This document shows, in pieces, positions 25,289-33,806 of a stretch of DNA of 64,000 nt (positions are counted from its first letter, which is position 1; each line of letters opens with the position of its first letter). This DNA is from Flavobacterium sp. N502540 (GTDB lineage Bacteria > Bacteroidota > Bacteroidia > Flavobacteriales > Flavobacteriaceae). Made by a program: the position numbers and the translations under genes. The notes beneath the pieces were generated by a model, which was not told the DNA's origin, did no database searches, and saw nothing but the letters and a program-made list of their open reading frames with translations. The stretch lies in assembly GCF_025947365.1 (NCBI RefSeq), contig NZ_CP110012.1, positions 3,906,001 to 3,970,000 on the forward strand, read 5' to 3'.

Positions 25289-25663
25289 ATGGCAGGGAAG
25301 CACAGCAACAATTTTGAGTTTATACTGTATCTCTATAATCAATTTGTCAGCAAACACCGCATTACAGGCAAGGAAGCCCGTATGTATTGGCATATTTTGG
25401 ACAAGTATATAGAAGTGGGGCTTTCAAAAAAAAGCCAGACAGCCGAAAAAAAGTACGCCCAAAAGCTTACAGCCATCATCAGGGAAGCAGTAGGGGAATG
25501 GAACACCCATCTGCTTATCTTAAAAGGGGAAGAGGGAGAAAAGGAATATCAGGAAAATATGAAAAGCTACATCGAACGCCTCTACAGATTAGGGCATAAT
25601 GAGCAGAGCGTCATAGAGTCAATCATTAAAAAATTAAAATTAAATTATGGAAACGACAACTAA
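25289..25663 (+). CDS. Conserved hypothetical protein of the PRTRC region
   Basis: A 124-residue, charged, helical protein (MAGKHSNNFEFILYLY...) with RITGKEARMYWHILDKYIE and two Lys/Glu-rich helices. No motif was recognised. Its stop lies inside the start of the PRTRC protein E gene (17-base overlap), indicating translational coupling and a shared role in the cassette. Confidence 0.65.
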   Translation: MAGKHSNNFEFILYLYNQFVSKHRITGKEARMYWHILDKYIEVGLSKKSQTAEKKYAQKLTAIIREAVGEWNTHLLILKGEEGEKEYQENMKSYIERLYRLGHNEQSVIESIIKKLKLNYGNDN

Positions 25664-26327
25664 TTTTTTCAATCAGATAGCGCAGTTGCAGATCATAGGC
25701 GATTTGCACATTACAATTGCCAAAGGGGCAGAGGACAGGCTTATCGTACTGGTTATGCTTCAAAACGAGGGGTGCGGGGACAGCGCCAAACACAGCATAC
25801 CGCCTTTGAACCTACGGGGAACAGCCGAGGAACTTGACAGCGGTTTTTTTGAGAATATCACAGCGCCCATTGAGTCGGCTTCGGGTCTTATGGTTGACAT
25901 GGAAGGCTATATGAAACAGCTTGAAGATACCAAAAAGCAGTCGGCAATGGAAAAAGAGAAAGACGACAGCAAGAAAAAAGAGCAGGAAGCCAAGGACAAA
26001 AAATTCAGCGAAGCTATGGTAAAGGCGGACGAACTGGAAAAAGAAGGGAAATTCCGTGAGGCATGGATAAAAGTGCCCGAAATCCAAGAGTTTCCCTTTA
26101 AGGCGGAGGAAATACGAAGACGCAAATCCGAACTGTCGGCAAAATTTGCGCCCGATCTGTTCGGCAGTACAACAGAACCTGCAAAGACTGATCCATCCCG
26201 AGAGGCGCTTTTTCCCGAGTATGCTAATGATAGTAGTGTTGCGCAGGGGCATGAAACGGACGAGGAAGAAATTGACGCAGAGGACATGGAAAACTGGGAA
26301 GACGAGAACCAAGAGGAACGATACTAA
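25647..26327 (+). CDS. PRTRC system protein E
   Basis: A 226-residue protein. The N-terminal 90 residues (FFNQIAQLQIIGDLHITIAK, then IPPLNLRGTAEELD) match PRTRC protein E. A Lys/Glu/Asp-rich coiled-coil region spans about 92-130 and the acidic C-terminus is low-complexity. PRTRC (ParB-related, ThiF-related cassette) genes occur on plasmids and integrative elements; the biochemical role of E is not known. It overlaps the preceding gene by 17 bases and precedes protein C by 15 bases. Confidence 0.85.
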   Translation: METTTNFFNQIAQLQIIGDLHITIAKGAEDRLIVLVMLQNEGCGDSAKHSIPPLNLRGTAEELDSGFFENITAPIESASGLMVDMEGYMKQLEDTKKQSAMEKEKDDSKKKEQEAKDKKFSEAMVKADELEKEGKFREAWIKVPEIQEFPFKAEEIRRRKSELSAKFAPDLFGSTTEPAKTDPSREALFPEYANDSSVAQGHETDEEEIDAEDMENWEDENQEERY

Positions 26328-26342
26328 ACTAAAATACAAATC

Positions 26343-26561
26343 ATGTTATTAGCGACACAATTACAGCGGGTTTTTATACTCAAAGACAAGGGGCAGGAAA
26401 TCAGGCTTTCCGACCCCGAACCAAGATGGAGTACCGAGGCGGTACTGAATTTTTATGCCCCTACCTATCCGATACTTACCACCGCCAAAATATCAACCCC
26501 TGCCATCAGGGACGATGCGGTGGAGTACCGATTTGAAACGGTAATGGGAACAAAAGGCTAA
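26343..26561 (+). CDS. PRTRC system protein C
   Basis: A 72-residue protein with the family pattern: RVFILKDKGQEIRLSDP, LNFYAPTYPILTTA and VEYRFETVMGTKG. Length and layout are standard for PRTRC protein C, a small beta-rich protein of unknown function always found next to E. It sits 15 bases after E and 23 bases before the next small gene. Confidence 0.88.
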   Translation: MLLATQLQRVFILKDKGQEIRLSDPEPRWSTEAVLNFYAPTYPILTTAKISTPAIRDDAVEYRFETVMGTKG

Positions 26562-26584
26562 CCAAAAATTTAAAGCCATGGATT

Positions 26585-26761
26585 ATGCAAAAGACAATTA
26601 TTTCGGGGACAGTTCAACTGCCCGAGCAAAAAAGACAAAAACAGCTTCACGCACAGCTCGCAGGGTTTATGCATTGGATGCAGAGGCCCAAGGACACAGG
26701 CGAGGTGCAGAAAGACAAACCAAGGTCAGTGCCTGCGGGAATGCTACCGATGGTTTTCTAA
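26585..26761 (+). CDS. Small hydrophilic protein of the PRTRC cassette
   Basis: A 58-residue frame from ATG 26585 (MQKTIISGTVQLPEQKRQK...) that is Gln/Lys-rich and ends AGMLPMVF. It fits the space between protein C and the next gene exactly, and reads more like protein than the overlapping longer frame that starts at 26578. I cannot name a function. Confidence 0.45.
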   Translation: MQKTIISGTVQLPEQKRQKQLHAQLAGFMHWMQRPKDTGEVQKDKPRSVPAGMLPMVF

Positions 26762-26826
26762 AGGTTTCTTTTCTGCCCAGACTGCAAGAGAGTAAAACGC
26801 TGCAGGCTTGTCAGGATATTTCCAAA

Positions 26827-27752
26827 ATGGAAAGCGATTTTTATAGCTCTCTTGACAGTCTAGCTGAGCATTACCATATTGTGCCGATGCCGACCTCTCA
26901 TTTTGAATATCCCTATAATATGGCATTGGCTGTATGGGATTTGGAAGAGAAGCTCAAAAAAAGTGTGAGGAACTTTTCCGAACTGCGGTTATTGCAGGAC
27001 AGCCACAGAACGTATCTGCTCAGCGAGGAAAAATTCAATATAGGCACAACGCTGTATTATATCCCACCCATCCGATTTATCAGATGCTCAAAGACCCCAA
27101 ATACAAAAATAATGCGCAACTGCTTTTATCGGTCTGCTCGTATCTGTATCATAGTGCCGATGTACCGTATTTCAGAGAGCAGGGCAGTTATCTGTATTGG
27201 CTCTATGAGATGCTCAGGGAATGGACAGAGCAGGACGAGGACAGGGATGAAAATGAGTGTTACGTGCGGGAGTTTGACAAGGCAGAAGGTATCGGGGACT
27301 GTATGGGACAAAAGATTTTCAACCGCATAAATTTAGAAGTGTTCGAAGGGCTTTTAAAAGGTTTTAAAAGCCTTGATGCCTTTGATAAGCAGTGTTTGGA
27401 TATAGCGAAAAAAGCTTTTGCATTATTTACCGACTATCCCAACGAGAGCATTTTTCGAAATGCACCAACACATGAAGAGGAGCAAGACGAAGAAACGGAA
27501 AATGAAAGCATTGGGATGGAAAAGTACATTTCTTTTATCTCTGATACCAAAGGATGGCTGTATGAAAGCATTGAAGAGAGCATCAACAATGAATTTAACG
27601 AGTATGGAGCAATGGACGAGCCAACCATTTTAAAATGCTTTGACGGAAATAAGCTATCAGAAAACAGCCTTGATTTTGAAAGCCGACTGTTTGCCCTTTT
27701 GGATGAACTGTGCGATTTATTACATAACTATAAACAACACGAAAATGAATAA
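26827..27752 (+). pseudogene. Conserved PRTRC-cassette protein, frameshifted
   Basis: The start MESDFYSSLDSLAEHYHIV at 26827 agrees with a conserved family of about 300 residues that I recall from this cassette. The frame is correct to GTTLYYIP, then shifts: TATATCCCACCCATCCG must read ATC-CCC-ACC-CAT to continue as IPTHPIYQML. One C is missing at about 27064-27070. The next frame then runs intact to the TAA at 27750-27752, through SVCSYLYH, GIGDCMGQKIFNRIN and GMEKYISFISDTKGWLY. The corrected length is 308 residues. The function is unknown; it is mostly helical and acidic. It overlaps the PRTRC B gene by 8 bases. It may be a sequencing indel rather than decay. Confidence 0.65.
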
Positions 27753-28463
27753 TACACTTGATATAACCGAAAATTTTGGGATGCTCTATCACCCGAAATC
27801 CGCCCTTGTTTTCTATCAAAGCAATGGTTTGGATAAAGAAGTTTATGTAGAGCATTTTGATATGGATAAAAACGGCACGCCCATCCCCTCACAGAGCGTG
27901 AGGCAGGGGCGCTCGCAAAAGCCCTTACAACTGAAAAACAGAAGCAGACCGCCTTTTTAAAACCCGTCGGGATTCTGCCGACCACTATCCTGCACATCAA
28001 TCCGAGCAGGGACAAAGGGGCTGTGATATGGTACACCAAATCCCAAAAAAGACTGCTTTATTTTATAGAGGGGTTAGGGATTCCGAGCGGTCAGGGGTTT
28101 GTGCCTCCTATGGTCTGGCAGGCGGACAAAAACAGTCTGCGGGTATTTGCGCTTTCCACAGGCAGGAGACCCACAGAGAAAACACCATTGTACTGTACGC
28201 CATTTTTCAATATCTATGAGGATGGCAGGGTATGTATGGGTTCAGTGAGTATCGATATTAAAAACTCTGCATCGATGGAGGAATTTACAAGGGCGTGGGA
28301 GGATTATTTTTTTAACAGCTATTTCAGCCACCTGATGGGAGAGAACAGTCCTGTAAAGGGCAACTGCGTTAGCCTGTGGAAAGACTTAATCTCGACAGGC
28401 AGAATCTTTCCCAGAGCAGTATTAAAAAAGAATAATAAAACACTTAAAGATCTATTGTCATGA
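27745..28463 (+). pseudogene. PRTRC system protein B, frameshifted
   Basis: From ATG 27745 the frame gives ITENFGMLYHPKSALVFYQS and FDMDKNGTPI, then goes out of register. Adding one C to the CCCC run in ATCCCCTCACAG (about 27885-27890) restores PLTEREAGALAKAL and the rest of protein B: FLKPVGILPTTILHINP, IWYTKSQKRLLYF, PPMVWQA, YCTPFFNIYEDGRVCMG. The corrected length is 239 residues, normal for the family. The second frame ends at 28461-28463, overlapping the ThiF start by 4 bases (ATGA). This is the second C-run frameshift within 820 bases. Confidence 0.75.
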
Positions 28464-29260
28464 AAACAGGCAAAACCAAAATGCATTTTACAGATCCTTA
28501 TCTGATAAGCCCGACCAATCCCATAACGGTTAACCTTATAGGGGCAGGGGGTACAGGCTCAAAGGTGCTCATTGCGCTTATGGAAATGAACAACAGCCTT
28601 GTATCGCTCGGGCATGCAGGGCTCTCGGTGCGCCTTTGGGATGATGATATTATCACAAATGCCAATCTCGGCAGGCAGCGTTTTGCGCCCTCTGAGCTCG
28701 GACTGTACAAGTCCGTGGCACTTATCAACAGAGCGAATCGTTTTACGGGCACGCACTGGAAAGCGGAAAACGTAAAATTTGAAAGGGACAGCTTTGGAAA
28801 ACTGCCCAGTAATGCCAAGGCAACTATTTATATTACGTGTACAGACAGCGTACGCTCCCGTTTTGACATTGCCGATATTTTAAAAAACAGCAACCAAAGG
28901 CATCACAGGGACGACCCGAAATACTGGATGGATTTTGGCAACAGCCAGCATACAGGGCAGGTTATACTCTCCACCGTTGGGGACATTACACAGCCCAAAT
29001 CCGAAAAATTTGAAACGGTGGCAAGCCTGCCGTTTGTAACCGAGGAATTTGGGGAGCTGCTCAATCAGTCTGAACAGCAGGACGACACCCCGAGCTGTTC
29101 GCTTGCCGAGGCGCTCGAAAAACAGGATTTGTATATTAATTCAGCTTTGGCGCAGATGGGATGCTCGCTTTTATGGAACCTGTTTCGTGAGGGCATGACC
29201 GCAAACAGGGGATTTTTTCTGAATTTGAAAGATTTCCGATCACAGCCCATTCCAGTATAA
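28460..29260 (+). CDS. PRTRC system ThiF family protein
   Basis: A 266-residue E1-like (ThiF/MoeB) Rossmann protein. The nucleotide-binding loop is LIGAGGTGSKVL (about residues 26-37), followed by WDDDIITNANLGRQRF, where Asp and Arg residues contact ATP in the family. ThiF proteins adenylate a C-terminal carboxylate; the PRTRC partner is not known. The catalytic Cys and zinc Cys pairs of full E1 enzymes are not obvious. It overlaps the B gene by 4 bases. Strong hairpins follow its stop, so it is the last gene of the plus-strand operon. Confidence 0.88.
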   Translation: MKTGKTKMHFTDPYLISPTNPITVNLIGAGGTGSKVLIALMEMNNSLVSLGHAGLSVRLWDDDIITNANLGRQRFAPSELGLYKSVALINRANRFTGTHWKAENVKFERDSFGKLPSNAKATIYITCTDSVRSRFDIADILKNSNQRHHRDDPKYWMDFGNSQHTGQVILSTVGDITQPKSEKFETVASLPFVTEEFGELLNQSEQQDDTPSCSLAEALEKQDLYINSALAQMGCSLLWNLFREGMTANRGFFLNLKDFRSQPIPV

Positions 29261-29411
29261 GCCCGAAATCGGGCGGCAAAAAGACACTTCTTCCTTTCGG
29301 GCGGAGCGTCTTTTTGCGTTTAAAACCGTGGAGCGACTTTGCCAAAATGCAGTGCCCGCTATTTTACCAAAACCGCTGCGGTTTTTTTTAAGGGATGCTT
29401 ATCATCCCTTT
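29261..29411 (+). terminator. Cluster of four hairpins ending the ssb-PRTRC operon
   Basis: Right after the ThiF stop are: GCCCGAAATCGGGC (29261-29274); GCAAAAAGAC (29276-29285) with GTCTTTTTGC (29308-29317); CCGC-T-GCGG followed by eight T (29373-29389), the best intrinsic terminator; and AAGGGATG (29390-29397) with CATCCCTT (29403-29410) followed by TT. The minus-strand gene at 29494-30050 ends towards this block, so it may serve both directions. Confidence 0.7.
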
Positions 29412-29493
29412 TGCTGTTTTTTGGGGGCTTCTTTTCTTTCCGAGGGCGGCCAAAGAAAAGAAGCAAAAGAAGACCGCCTTTTTTTTATGGCTT

Positions 29494-30050
29494 TTATTTT
29501 AGTTGTACAATAGGCTCTTTTTTCCAGCGGGAAAAGCCTTTGAAAAGATACGCTATGTCTTGAAACTCGATAAAGGCAATGAGTTCTTCTTTGCACTTTA
29601 CTTTAAATCCCGTGATACACATAAAATCCTTTAACGGCATATCGGCGAGCTCCCCAATAGTTTTGATCTCTAAATTTTCCAGTATGGTTTGTAGCCTTTT
29701 GCTGAAAGGGAAAGGGCAGTCAAGGAGTAGTTTCTGCCGGTCTTTTTTCTTTTTTTCTTTTCTGATTTGAGCGGGCTGGGATTTGGATTTAATTCGCGCT
29801 TTAATGCCTGAAGTTTTTTCTTGTAATGATCGATTTCACACATCAGTTCGGTTGCTGCTTTTACTTTATTGCAGGTTTTCTCGTAAAGCTCCTCCACATA
29901 TTCGGATGTAACCCCGTATTGTTCTGCCGCCTGGATCAGGGGCATCTTTTCAATGAGTAGTTTCTGAAGTAAATCATATTCCTTTTCAGAAAGTACCTGC
30001 TTGGACATTTCGATATAAAACCTGTTGGTGCGGTCAATAACATTATGCAT
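29494..30050 (-). pseudogene. HTH plus RpoA-CTD-like protein, frameshifted
   Basis: The frame from 30050 reads MHNVIDRTNRFYIEMSKQ..., with a sigma-factor-like helical N-terminus (LIQAAEQYGVTSEYVEELY), then reaches a Lys-rich run and stops at 29670. In the next frame the sequence continues sensibly: LLLDCPFPFSKRLQTILENL, IKTIGELADMPLKDF, ITGFKVKCKEEL and FSRWKKEPIVQLK, to a stop at 29494-29496. One base missing in the A-rich run (about 29745-29765) explains it; the corrected length is 185 residues. The C-terminal part has the helix-hairpin-helix layout of the RNA polymerase alpha CTD, which binds DNA. A regulatory role is inferred. Confidence 0.6.
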
Positions 30051-30174
30051 AACAATACAAGTTAAATCCTTATTGCCAAAATAGGTTTTGGCTCTTGCAG
30101 TTCAATGCTAAGATACTAACGTTAATTGAGTTATGCAATGTATTTGCAGGAAAGGCTTAAGCTCAGGAAACAAA

Positions 30175-30201
30175 ACAGCCCAAAGCAATGCTTCGGGCTG
30201 T
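30175..30201 (-). terminator. Terminator of the tra operon
   Basis: ACAGCCC (30175-30181) pairs with GGGCTGT (30195-30201), extended inward by AAGCA/TGCTT with one mismatch. Read on the minus strand it follows traN by 33 bases and is followed by TTTTG-TTT, a reasonable U-rich tail. Confidence 0.65.
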
Positions 30202-30234
30202 AATACTTTTTAATTTCTAATTTTTTAATAGTTA

Positions 30235-31128
30235 TTAAAATTTAAGGTGCATACTGTTTATCACCTTGGCTTTTACCAGATCTGAATTTTTAATCTTGAG
30301 TGTCTGCTGTCTCCCTCCGTTTTTCTCAAAAATATCAATTAGCAGCAGTTTGTCATCCGCTATTGTAAATTGGTCAAAGAGAAACACATTCTGGTCTGTG
30401 GCTTTTCCGGGAATCTCATCAAGGGTTTTATAAATGCGCAGCGGCACAATCGGCCTTTGCTGCGAGGCAGTTCGTCTGGCTGTTTTTTTATCTATCACCT
30501 TGAAACTCATAAAGTCAATGCTGAAAGGTACATTGGTTTGGTTTTCAAGCTGCGTATGGAAATAGTATAGGCCGTTGTGGATATAGATGCCCTTTAGGCT
30601 GAACTGAATACCGAAACTCTCCGATGCAATGTGCTTTACGATTCGCTTGTTGCTTTTGTAAATAGTTTCCAGAATCAGTCCTGCCAGCGAGGGCGGTGTT
30701 TTTCCAAGCTCCTCAAAAAGAACATCGCTTGCACTGACTTTGTCGAAGTTCTTCTGCATCGCCATAAGATCATAACTGAGGGTAGGCGGGCTAGAGCTGT
30801 ACTGCACGTTAAAATTGTAAAAACGGCCGTCATCGGTAATCACCGAAAAGTTGGTTTCCTCTTCAAAAGTCTTTACCGATGCCTTGACGCGAAGGACGTT
30901 TTCAGCATCCTCGGCCTTTGATGCAATCAGGTATTCACTTCCAAGATCCACGTATCGGATAGCGGACGGGAAAATAAGATGGGAAGTTTTGTCATAAGTA
31001 ACCTGCATATGGTACGGCGGTATCGTTCCTAAATCAAGGCTAGTGGTTTCGTTTTCCTGCGCAGATGCGGCTAATGAATATGTTATTAAAAGGGCTATTG
31101 CCCAAAATAGTTTAAATTGATTTTTCAT
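30235..31128 (-). CDS. traN: Conjugative transposon protein TraN (DUF4138)
   Basis: A 297-residue secreted protein. A signal peptide (MKNQFKLFWAIALLITYSLA, cut after ASA) is followed by the DUF4138 TraN body, with THLIFPSAIRYVDLGSEYLI, FYNFNVQYSS, YIHNGLYYFHTQLENQTNVP and VPLRIYKTLDEIPG. In this transfer system TraN is a periplasmic/outer-membrane channel component, comparable to VirB9. It is the last tra gene here; traO, P and Q, which follow in CTnDOT, are absent. Confidence 0.9.
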   Translation of the reverse strand: MKNQFKLFWAIALLITYSLAASAQENETTSLDLGTIPPYHMQVTYDKTSHLIFPSAIRYVDLGSEYLIASKAEDAENVLRVKASVKTFEEETNFSVITDDGRFYNFNVQYSSSPPTLSYDLMAMQKNFDKVSASDVLFEELGKTPPSLAGLILETIYKSNKRIVKHIASESFGIQFSLKGIYIHNGLYYFHTQLENQTNVPFSIDFMSFKVIDKKTARRTASQQRPIVPLRIYKTLDEIPGKATDQNVFLFDQFTIADDKLLLIDIFEKNGGRQQTLKIKNSDLVKAKVINSMHLKF

Positions 31129-31151
31129 AATTAATTTATTTTAGATTGCTG

Positions 31152-32432
31152 TTATTTTTTGGAAACCAGATACATCTGATGTCCTGCTTTTAGGGTCACC
31201 TTAGTAGTCCTCACTTTTTTGGCGAAATAGCCCGAGATGCCCTGAACCACCCCGCGGCTCAGGTCAGCGGCCACCTGCTGTCCTGCAGACTGTGTCATCA
31301 TAAGGCTCGTGCCGGACTGTTGGCTCATGTTGCCCGCCATTTCAGTTAGGGCACTTCTCTCGGCAGAATAGGGAACAGGTACTCCCTGCTGGCCGTCAAG
31401 GTCATAAATAGTAATGTCTACCGGAATAATGGAGCCCTCCAGTTCGATGGAAGTGACTTTCAACTGCAGGCGGCCTGCCTGTATCTTCGCATTTGCCGTG
31501 ACCGTTGTGCCCGCTGCTATGCTACGTCCTGATATCCTTGCAGGTTCTACAAGACGAAGGGAAACACCTGCCTCGCCAATAATAGTTTGTGTTTGGTGCA
31601 CGCAGGCCTTGACGCTATTTTTTGGCTGCAGGTTCTCTTGCATTGAACCTGCAGAATTAAACCCTCTGCCCGTGTTCCATTCTGCAAGAAAAGTGCTGTC
31701 TGAAGGCTGGCGATACAGAGAGGATACCCTGCTTTTTTTTGAAGGAACCAGTGCCGAAAAAATTTTCTCTTCTGATTCCGTCTTTGCTACTGTAGTGTTT
31801 TTGACTGCAGGATCGACAGAAGCGGAGCCTGAGGGAAGGTACTTGGCGGCAATCTGATAGGATTTTTCCATAAGTGCCAGCTGGTCATCAAGTGTGGCAG
31901 CTTTGGGAATTTCCTTTTGCGCGAGCTCCTGCTTCAGGTCCTCAAGCTGTCGGCGCAGTTCCTTGGTTTCTCCGTTGTCCTGCTGATAGAATGAGCCCAG
32001 CGTGCTTTGGGCAGCTCGGTAGGTGTGCAGGGCCGGATTGTTAGTTTCTTCCGCGTCATCGGGCAGTGATGGTTTCTGCTCAGCGTTATCCTCATTCCAG
32101 TAATTGGACAGCGTGGTTAAAGCGTTCTTTTTTTGCTCTTCTTTGTCTTCGAGTATTTCCTGCTCATATGCTTTCTGTTTGTCTGCCTGCAGTACAGATC
32201 CGCTTGCCTGTGGCACGCTGTCGTTCAGACCAATGCTTTCGATCTGCTTTTTATCCTTCGACGGCTTAAAGATCAAATACATACAGCCGATACATACAAT
32301 TCCCATCAGTGTGAAAATCAGCGGTTTTTTAATACGCTCGACAGTTGTCTTTTTTTCATCAGGCACAAACGAGGAACTGTTTTGGAGAGTCTCTCCTGAG
32401 AGAAGGCTGACCTTTTTTTTATTTTCTTTCAT
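31152..32432 (-). CDS. traM: Conjugative transposon protein TraM
   Basis: A 426-residue protein with one membrane anchor near residues 35-53 (PLIFTLMGIVCIGCMYLIF), a long polar and coiled periplasmic region (YEQEILEDKEEQKK) and a C-terminal beta domain (IIGEAGVSLRLVEPARI, then GSIIPVDITIYDLDGQQGVP). This is the TraM/VirB10-type bridging protein of the type IV secretion channel. The ending MYLVSKK fits family length. It lies 23 bases before traN. Confidence 0.9.
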   Translation of the reverse strand: MKENKKKVSLLSGETLQNSSSFVPDEKKTTVERIKKPLIFTLMGIVCIGCMYLIFKPSKDKKQIESIGLNDSVPQASGSVLQADKQKAYEQEILEDKEEQKKNALTTLSNYWNEDNAEQKPSLPDDAEETNNPALHTYRAAQSTLGSFYQQDNGETKELRRQLEDLKQELAQKEIPKAATLDDQLALMEKSYQIAAKYLPSGSASVDPAVKNTTVAKTESEEKIFSALVPSKKSRVSSLYRQPSDSTFLAEWNTGRGFNSAGSMQENLQPKNSVKACVHQTQTIIGEAGVSLRLVEPARISGRSIAAGTTVTANAKIQAGRLQLKVTSIELEGSIIPVDITIYDLDGQQGVPVPYSAERSALTEMAGNMSQQSGTSLMMTQSAGQQVAADLSRGVVQGISGYFAKKVRTTKVTLKAGHQMYLVSKK

Positions 32433-32436
32433 AATC

Positions 32437-32706
32437 CTATTTTTTTTTAATTGGCCTCAGGGAGTCCTGTAGGGACGCCGGACTTTCTTCCCCTGACGAG
32501 GCAGGGCTTTCGATATGTTCTAGAACTATATTGTTTCTCGCGTATACCGTATCGCGGCATACGTTGAAAATGACAACTGCGCTCAGCAGCACGTACGCTG
32601 CAAAAAAGTACAGTATCACCTGATGTTGCCTTTTTATAGGCATTGCTTCCCAGTTCTTGTCAAGCCCTTCCAGCCACTGGTCTATATTTACTCTTAATTT
32701 ATTCAT
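32437..32706 (-). CDS. Small single-span tra-operon protein (TraL-like)
   Basis: An 89-residue protein with a soluble N-terminus (INIDQWLEGLDKNWEAM-like), one membrane segment near residues 30-48 (ILYFFAAYVLLSAVVIF) and a Ser/Pro-rich tail ending RPIKKK. Position between traK and traM and size match TraL of Bacteroidetes elements. It ends 5 bases before the traM start. Confidence 0.65.
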   Translation of the reverse strand: MNKLRVNIDQWLEGLDKNWEAMPIKRQHQVILYFFAAYVLLSAVVIFNVCRDTVYARNNIVLEHIESPASSGEESPASLQDSLRPIKKK

Positions 32707-32724
32707 AACCTTGCTATTTTGTTC

Positions 32725-33153
32725 TCAAAGCTTAAAACGCTTTGGACATTTATCTGTTTTTTGTTGCTGTTCATCATTGACCAAGGCGACTGCCTGCGAC
32801 GCGCTGGGCGCAGATATAACAGACAGGTTTGTCAGTTCCGCTTTTTTCAGCAGTTGCCCAAATTGGTCTTTCCTTGCAATTTCCATTGCGTTGAGAGAAA
32901 ATTTACCGTTCAGGTATTTTACCAGCATAATGCATCGTACACTTGGCTTGTCTTTTTCTGACCATTGCAGGTAACCTGTCAGCAGCAAGTCCTCTTTAGG
33001 TAAACTGTCTTTTCCATTTTTGCAGTTTTCAAGATATTCTTTAATGCTGTCTTTTAACTTTCCGGCATGCGCACCCTGCGTATGGAAATAGCCGTTAAAT
33101 CCTTTTTCAGTCAGAATTCTCGCAAATGTGTCTAAATCTAATAATGCTTCCAT
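32725..33153 (-). CDS. Tra-operon hypothetical protein
   Basis: A 142-residue soluble protein without a signal peptide: an N-terminal helical part (LDLDTFARILTEKGF), then LPKEDLLLTGYLQWSEKDKP and VRCIMLVKYLNGKFSLNAM. It sits between traK and the TraL-like gene on the same strand with spacings of 10 and 18 bases, so it is part of the operon. I do not recognise it from CTnDOT, and its role in transfer is unknown. Confidence 0.6.
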   Translation of the reverse strand: MEALLDLDTFARILTEKGFNGYFHTQGAHAGKLKDSIKEYLENCKNGKDSLPKEDLLLTGYLQWSEKDKPSVRCIMLVKYLNGKFSLNAMEIARKDQFGQLLKKAELTNLSVISAPSASQAVALVNDEQQQKTDKCPKRFKL

Positions 33154-33163
33154 AACATTTTTT

Positions 33164-33787
33164 TTAGCGTTCGATGACTTCTATATCCCTGTTTTCAACC
33201 ACCGCAAACTTTTCAATAGTAAAGCCCTGCGGATTATTGTCCGAGCGCACCGAGTTTACCAGAAGGCAGGATGTAACCAGACTGCGGCTGGTTATATTAC
33301 TCGAGCGTATAATAATTTGCCTTGCATAGCTCCGTACCACATACGGGTAAGTCTCGAAATTGCAGACCACGCTGTCCATTTCGATACGCTGCTGTACATT
33401 GCCTGATATAATCCGGTTGTAATAACCTTTTTCCAAAAGGTCCTTGTAGTAGTTAAAGGCACTTTTATCGGCAAGGCTAAATGCCCTTTTCATATTGCTT
33501 TCAATAGCATTTTTGTCGGGCGCCAGGGTAAAGAACAGCTCGTGAAAACGCCTTACGTGCTCTCGGGCTTCCACAGGACGGTTGATCGAGGCATCCTGAG
33601 AGAGTGCGAGCATGAGCGATTTGCCATTGTCCAGCACATAAATTTTCTGGCGCTGCTGCTCGGCGAAACCATACGATCTCCAAAGCGCGTATGCGGTCAC
33701 TAATGCACAGAGCACGGCAAATACAATGGCATAAAGCCTGATTTGGTGAAAACTGTTTTCTATATTTCTGAGTGTTTTAAATTCCAT
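33164..33787 (-). CDS. traK: Conjugative transposon protein TraK
   Basis: A 207-residue protein with a membrane anchor near residues 16-34 (LYAIVFAVLCALVTAYALW) and a periplasmic domain, with KIYVLDNGKSLMLALSQDA, PVEAREHVRRFHELFFTLAP and YYKDLLEKGYYNRIISGNVQ. This is standard TraK, a VirB8-like assembly factor. It follows traJ by 19 bases. Confidence 0.9.
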   Translation of the reverse strand: MEFKTLRNIENSFHQIRLYAIVFAVLCALVTAYALWRSYGFAEQQRQKIYVLDNGKSLMLALSQDASINRPVEAREHVRRFHELFFTLAPDKNAIESNMKRAFSLADKSAFNYYKDLLEKGYYNRIISGNVQQRIEMDSVVCNFETYPYVVRSYARQIIIRSSNITSRSLVTSCLLVNSVRSDNNPQGFTIEKFAVVENRDIEVIER

Positions 33788-33806
33788 TTTATTGAATGTT
33801 TATTGA

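Noticed and set aside
26578..27330. 250-residue open frame at the start of the PRTRC companion gene
   Set aside because: Its first 80 codons overlap a more protein-like 58-residue frame and its last 85 are out of frame; only 26827 to about 27066 is real coding in this register.
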